A stretch of DNA of 58,981 nt, from assembly GCA_965659005.1 (NCBI GenBank), contig CBFHVG010000013.1:1-58981 (forward strand), in the 5' to 3' direction. The position numbers and the translations under genes were made by a program. Shown here in pieces: positions 54,954 to 58,981 of this stretch (its first letter is position 1; the number at the start of each line of letters is the position of its first letter). Under the pieces are notes generated by a model. The model worked only from the letters and a program-made list of their open reading frames with translations, was not told the DNA's origin and made no database searches. Source of the DNA: CAYPTY01 sp965659005 (GTDB taxonomy: Bacteria; Bacteroidota; Rhodothermia; Balneolales; Balneolaceae).

Positions 54954-56054
54954 TTAGGTGTGGAAATATGGATTATCTTCGGTGAACATGTCTTCATAGA
55001 GCTCACTCATCTCCGGGAATGGTGAGTTATCAGCAAACTCAACTGCATCCAGAACTTCCTGCTCTACTTTATCTTCGATCTCTTTCAGTTTTTTCTGAGA
55101 AGTGATTTTATTATCTGTGATATATTTTTTCAGACGTTCAACCGGATCGTTATTCTGGTATTCCTCAAGCTCTTCTTTAGTTCTGTATTTTTGAGGATCA
55201 GACATTGAATGACCACGATATCTGTAGGTTCTGATTTCAACAAACCATGGTTCGCTATTCTCTCTAACATCATCAGCAATTTCTTTCATTGCTTCATAGA
55301 CTGAGAATACGTCCATCCCATTAACAACCTTACTTTTCATACCATAACCTTTGGCACGATCAACAATTTCTGCAACAGTGTGTCTTTTAGCCGCAGTACC
55401 CATTGAATAACCATTGTTTTCCACAACGAATATTACAGGTAGACCCCATAGTTGAGCCATATTGAAGGTTTCATGCAATGCGCCCTGATCTACAGCACCA
55501 TCACCAAAGAAACAGGTTGAAATACGACCATTTCCATTATACTTGTTTGCAAATGCAAGTCCGGCACCTAAAGGAATATGTCCCCCAACAATACCATAAC
55601 CACCCCAGAAATGTTCTTTAGTATTGGCAAAGTGCATAGACCCACCTTTACCTTTTGAACAACCTGTAGCTTTACCAAACAGCTCAGCCATACCCTCATT
55701 GGCCGAAATACCACGGCAAAGTCCCCATCCGTGATCTCTGTAGGCTGTAATGATGTCATCATTGTTATTGAGAGCGAAAACAGTACCTGTGGATACCGCT
55801 TCCTGACCTATGTACAAATGAAGAAAACCACCAAATTTACCCTTCTGATATTGCTGCATTGCACGCTCTTCAAATCTGCGTTGCAGGTACATTTGTTCGT
55901 ACATATCAACCAGATTCTGCTTACTTAAGCCAAGATCAGTATGTTTTTTTGTGGTTGCATCCGGTAAGTCAACACCTTTTTGAACTGCTCCATCTTCTTG
56001 GGAGCCAATGCCTTTGGGTGCAAAAACCAGATCCTTAGTTTTTGATTTACTCAT
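54954..56054 (-). CDS. pdhA: Pyruvate dehydrogenase E1 component, alpha subunit
   Basis: 366 residues. The thiamine diphosphate motif GDGAVDQGALHETFNMAQLW...FVVENNGYSMGT is intact, with the phosphorylation-loop-like YRYRGHSMSDPQKYR and HLYIGQEAVSTGT. It decarboxylates pyruvate and passes the acetyl group to lipoyl-E2. About 30 extra N-terminal polar residues precede the domain. First of the PDH genes; 75 bp after alaS on the same strand. Confidence 0.96.
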   Translation of the reverse strand: MSKSKTKDLVFAPKGIGSQEDGAVQKGVDLPDATTKKHTDLGLSKQNLVDMYEQMYLQRRFEERAMQQYQKGKFGGFLHLYIGQEAVSTGTVFALNNNDDIITAYRDHGWGLCRGISANEGMAELFGKATGCSKGKGGSMHFANTKEHFWGGYGIVGGHIPLGAGLAFANKYNGNGRISTCFFGDGAVDQGALHETFNMAQLWGLPVIFVVENNGYSMGTAAKRHTVAEIVDRAKGYGMKSKVVNGMDVFSVYEAMKEIADDVRENSEPWFVEIRTYRYRGHSMSDPQKYRTKEELEEYQNNDPVERLKKYITDNKITSQKKLKEIEDKVEQEVLDAVEFADNSPFPEMSELYEDMFTEDNPYFHT

Positions 56055-56129
56055 GAAATTTCAATAAACAGGTTGCTGCTTTGATTTTAGGGCTGTGAAT
56101 ATATCCATTTTTGGACAAATAATTGAGGC

Positions 56130-58799
56130 TTATGCCTGTAAATCCTCAATTATAGATGCGGTTTCGTTTAAAGCTGATTCAAGCTTTTCTGGAAGTCTAC
56201 CACCAGCTGTTGCAAGTGTAGGCTGTCCGCCGCCACCACCGCCAACAAGTTTTCCAAGCTTACCAACAATAACACCAGCTTTAAGATTCGTTGTATTTAC
56301 TAAATCGTCAGTTATGGATACCATTAGGTAAACCTTTCCTTCCTCTTCGTCTCTAGAACCTAATACGGTTACACACTTTTCCTTAATTGCATTAAGGGAA
56401 TCATATCCCAGTTGTTTAAGTGTGCTCATGTCAGCACCGCTGATTTCACCTTTAATCAGCTTTATATCATCAGAAATGACTTCGGCAGCCTTTATCAGAT
56501 CACTTAATTGATCACCTGATTGTGCCATATTTAGTTTTTCAAGTTCTTTCTCTAAGACTTTCTTTTCGTTTAGAAGTTTTTTTATGAAATCTGCAAGGTG
56601 ATCTGAATGTCCAACAATTTCCTTAACCTCAGCTAATGCATGTTTCTCCTCACGTAGATACTCATCTGCATGCCGACCAGTAACCCCCTCAATCCTTCTT
56701 ATACCAGCTGCTACAGAGGTTTCTTGAGTAAATCTGAAATAACCGATTTCACCTGTTGCTTTAACATGAGTACCACCACAAAGTTCAACGGAATATTCAG
56801 GGTCGAAAGTGATCATTCTAACTTTTTCACCGTATTTCTCTCCAAATAACATCATTGCGCCACGTTCTCTGGCTTGATCTATTGGAACATCCCTTTCTTC
56901 AACTAAGGGTATATTTTCACGGATTTTAGAATTCACTATGCTTTCGATCTCATCCAGTTGATCTTTCGAAACAGCTTCAAAATGAGAGAAATCAAACCTT
57001 AGATGGTGATCGTCAACTAGTGAGCCTTTCTGTGCTACATGATCTCCCAGAATGTTTCTGAGGGCAGCATGAATGAGGTGAGTACAAGAATGATGCCTTT
57101 CGATTTCTCCTCTTCTGTCAGCATCAACTTTCGCCAGCCACTTCCCTTCCATTGATTTTGGCTTACGATCGAGATAGTGAACAAACTTACCCTGATTTTT
57201 TTGTACATCCAGCACTTTTACATCTAATGTACCATTACTCAGTATTCCTGTATCGGCTACCTGACCCCCACTTTCAGCATAAAATGGAGTTTTATTCAGA
57301 ATAACTGCAAAGCGATCGCCTTCATCGCGATAGGCCTGAACTTCAACATCTGCTTCTGTTTCATCATAGCCTATAAAAATAGTATCAGTGATTTCGGTTA
57401 GTTTGACCCAGTCTGCTTTATCATTATGATCCACACCAAACTTACCTGCAGCTCTTGCTCGCTCTTTCTGTTCAAGCATCAATTTCTCAAAACCTTCAAC
57501 ATCGACAGATAAATTCTGTTCACGTGCCATGAGCTGTGTTAAATCGATAGGAAATCCGTAGGTATCATGTAATTTGAAAGCATCTTCACCGCTAATGCTC
57601 TTTCCATTTTTGGCCATATTGTTGAATAAATCAATACCCTGACCCAGTGTTTTGAGGAAACTATTTTCCTCAGATTTGATCACATTTTGTATGTATTTCT
57701 GTTGAGCCTTTAGTTCAGGGAAAACATCTTCTACCTGATCTGCTAAAACGCCAACAAGTTCATATAAGAATGGTTTTTTAAAACCGAGTTTATCCCAACC
57801 ATAACGTATTGCTCTTCGAAGAATACGTCGAACTACATAACCACGACCATCATTACCTGGTGAAGCTCCATCCGCAATTGAAAAAGAAACCGCTCTGACG
57901 TGATCGGCAATAACTCTGGTTGCTATATCTCTAACATCATCACCACCATATGTTCTATTAGCCATTTCTGATATAGTAGAAATCAATGGCGTAAATACAT
58001 CAGAATCATAGTTGGAAGTTTTACCCTGGAGTACTGCGCAAATACGTTCAAAACCCATACCAGTATCGATGTGCTGAGCCGGTAGGTTTTTTAGCTCTCC
58101 ACCTTTTTGCCTGTTAAACTGAATAAAAACGAGATTCCATATTTCAATAACAGCAGGATCATCCATATTCACTAAAGTAGAACCATCTACTTTTGCTCTT
58201 TCTTCATCTGAGCGCATATCGACATGTATTTCTGAGCAAGGACCACATGGACCGGTTTCTCCCATTTCCCAGAAGTTATCTTTCTTATCAAACTTCAATA
58301 TGTGATCGTGAGCTATTGATGTTTCAGACTTCCAAAAATCAATTGCTTCTTCGTCCAGAGGTAATCCATCCTTCTTATCACCTTCGAAAACGGTTGCATA
58401 TAAACGATCCGGGTCCAGTCCCCATTTGTCTACCAACAACTCCCATGCCCATCCAATAGCTTCTTTTTTGAAGTAATCCCCAAAACTCCAGTTACCAAGC
58501 ATTTCAAAGAAAGTGTGATGATATGTATCATAACCTACCTCTTCGAGATCGTTATGTTTACCGCTCACTCGAATACATTTTTGAGTATCTGCAGCTCTGC
58601 TCCAAGCTTTACCATCATAATCCAGTGCATCTGATTCGCCCAGAAAAATAGGTTTAAACTGATTCATCCCAGCATTAGTGAATAATAATGTAGGATCATC
58701 TTTAGGCACTACAGGAGCACTTTCAACGATGATGTGCTCTTTTTCTTTAAAGAAATCGAAGAATTCCTGACGAATTTGTTTTGATGTCTTTTGGGACAT
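56130..58799 (-). CDS. alaS: Alanyl-tRNA synthetase
   Basis: 889 residues, full length for the family. N-terminal catalytic core (IRQEFFDFFKEKEHIIVESA, VPKDDPTLLFTNAGMNQFKP, CIRVSGKHNDLEEVG, FFEMLGNWSFGDYFKKEAI), a tRNA-recognition region, the editing domain with HHSCTHLIHAALR and CGGTHVKATGEIG zinc ligands, and a C-Ala domain with GGGGGGQPTLATAGG near the end. Confidence 0.97.
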   Translation of the reverse strand: MSQKTSKQIRQEFFDFFKEKEHIIVESAPVVPKDDPTLLFTNAGMNQFKPIFLGESDALDYDGKAWSRAADTQKCIRVSGKHNDLEEVGYDTYHHTFFEMLGNWSFGDYFKKEAIGWAWELLVDKWGLDPDRLYATVFEGDKKDGLPLDEEAIDFWKSETSIAHDHILKFDKKDNFWEMGETGPCGPCSEIHVDMRSDEERAKVDGSTLVNMDDPAVIEIWNLVFIQFNRQKGGELKNLPAQHIDTGMGFERICAVLQGKTSNYDSDVFTPLISTISEMANRTYGGDDVRDIATRVIADHVRAVSFSIADGASPGNDGRGYVVRRILRRAIRYGWDKLGFKKPFLYELVGVLADQVEDVFPELKAQQKYIQNVIKSEENSFLKTLGQGIDLFNNMAKNGKSISGEDAFKLHDTYGFPIDLTQLMAREQNLSVDVEGFEKLMLEQKERARAAGKFGVDHNDKADWVKLTEITDTIFIGYDETEADVEVQAYRDEGDRFAVILNKTPFYAESGGQVADTGILSNGTLDVKVLDVQKNQGKFVHYLDRKPKSMEGKWLAKVDADRRGEIERHHSCTHLIHAALRNILGDHVAQKGSLVDDHHLRFDFSHFEAVSKDQLDEIESIVNSKIRENIPLVEERDVPIDQARERGAMMLFGEKYGEKVRMITFDPEYSVELCGGTHVKATGEIGYFRFTQETSVAAGIRRIEGVTGRHADEYLREEKHALAEVKEIVGHSDHLADFIKKLLNEKKVLEKELEKLNMAQSGDQLSDLIKAAEVISDDIKLIKGEISGADMSTLKQLGYDSLNAIKEKCVTVLGSRDEEEGKVYLMVSITDDLVNTTNLKAGVIVGKLGKLVGGGGGGQPTLATAGGRLPEKLESALNETASIIEDLQA

Positions 58800-58822
58800 G
58801 GAGATGATATAATTTTATTTTT

Positions 58823-58981
58823 TTAGTAAACCTCTTCAAAGGTTCTATCGGATGGTTTTAAGCACTTTTTCATTGACTCATAATCCCATGTTTTAGGATC
58901 CTGCTCGTCAAGAGGTGCCTTTATTCTCAAATAGTCAGTTAGACCCTGAAGGGCTAGCTGATGGTATATGCCAACCTCCAT
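58823..58981 (-). CDS. 3' end of an unidentified gene upstream of alaS
   Basis: An open frame enters from the window edge and ends in TAA at 58823, 23 bp before alaS. The visible 52 residues start MEVGIYHQLALQGLTDYLRI and end KPSDRTFEEVY; the first Met may be internal or the true start. The sequence is charged and soluble with no recognised domain. Position suggests co-transcription with alaS. Confidence 0.45.
   Translation of the reverse strand: MEVGIYHQLALQGLTDYLRIKAPLDEQDPKTWDYESMKKCLKPSDRTFEEVY

Overview
The window looks like a chromosomal segment of a Bacteroidota/Rhodothermota-type bacterium, most plausibly a marine Balneolales relative. This is inference from gene content, with no database search. 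The signs are AT-rich DNA, a type IX secretion (T9SS) C-terminal sorting motif (QNYPNPFNP), a PorV/PorQ-type barrel, a CarboxypepD_reg/TonB receptor, bacillithiol biosynthesis (BshB1), carotenoid genes, weak Shine-Dalgarno use and TAnnTTTG promoter-like boxes. I see no rRNA, tRNA, CRISPR array, transposase or phage gene.

Layout. (1) 1-11866, minus strand: a surface/secretion operon of a two-domain parvulin lipoprotein, a TonB-dependent receptor, a roughly 1260-residue secreted protein with Ca-binding-like motifs and FnIII, a PorV/PorQ barrel, and a lamin-tail protein with repeated modules that runs off the window. A cre-like (LacI-family) operator and a cluster of GTGAAAA inverted repeats lie upstream. 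(2) 12131-16359, minus: ispG, two tandem rhomboid proteases and a CrtI/CrtISO-like flavoprotein. (3) 16406-23515, minus: a MacAB-TolC-like exporter (two separate permeases, TolC, membrane-fusion protein, ATPase) interrupted by three small membrane genes resembling the yqjD/yqjE/yqjK stress module. (4) 23648-37215: bshB1 and a lipoprotein (+), an IMPase and dnaG (-), sucD (+), glgA-glgC (-), an ABC-2 ATPase/permease pair (+), then a catalytically dead M1-peptidase-like HEAT protein and a HisN-like phosphatase (-). (5) 37304-46250: a YceI/barrel/YceI cluster, a class-III aminotransferase, an NTF2-like protein, threonine aldolase, and a divergent nitrilase-lycopene cyclase-desaturase run. (6) 46284-52063, minus: rfbADCB (dTDP-rhamnose), an EVE-domain protein, a two-domain dCTP deaminase, a Bfd-like Fe-S protein and rsmE. 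(7) 52313-58981: a decayed surface-protein remnant, the pyruvate dehydrogenase genes (E1a, E1b, E2), alaS and a partial ORF.

Functional themes are envelope and surface biogenesis (T9SS cargo, TonB receptor, rhomboids, exporter, rhamnose sugars), isoprenoid/carotenoid metabolism (ispG, CrtI-like, crtY) and central metabolism (PDH, sucD, glycogen). The genome is compact. Genes join through TAATG or ATGA overlaps, several starts are TTG, and intrinsic terminators of convergent genes sit in or against the 3' end of the opposing gene. The most unusual items are the first operon, the zinc-ligand-less M1/HEAT protein, the membrane-stress module inside the exporter locus, and the embedded terminators. 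No intergenic gap exceeds about 265 bases.
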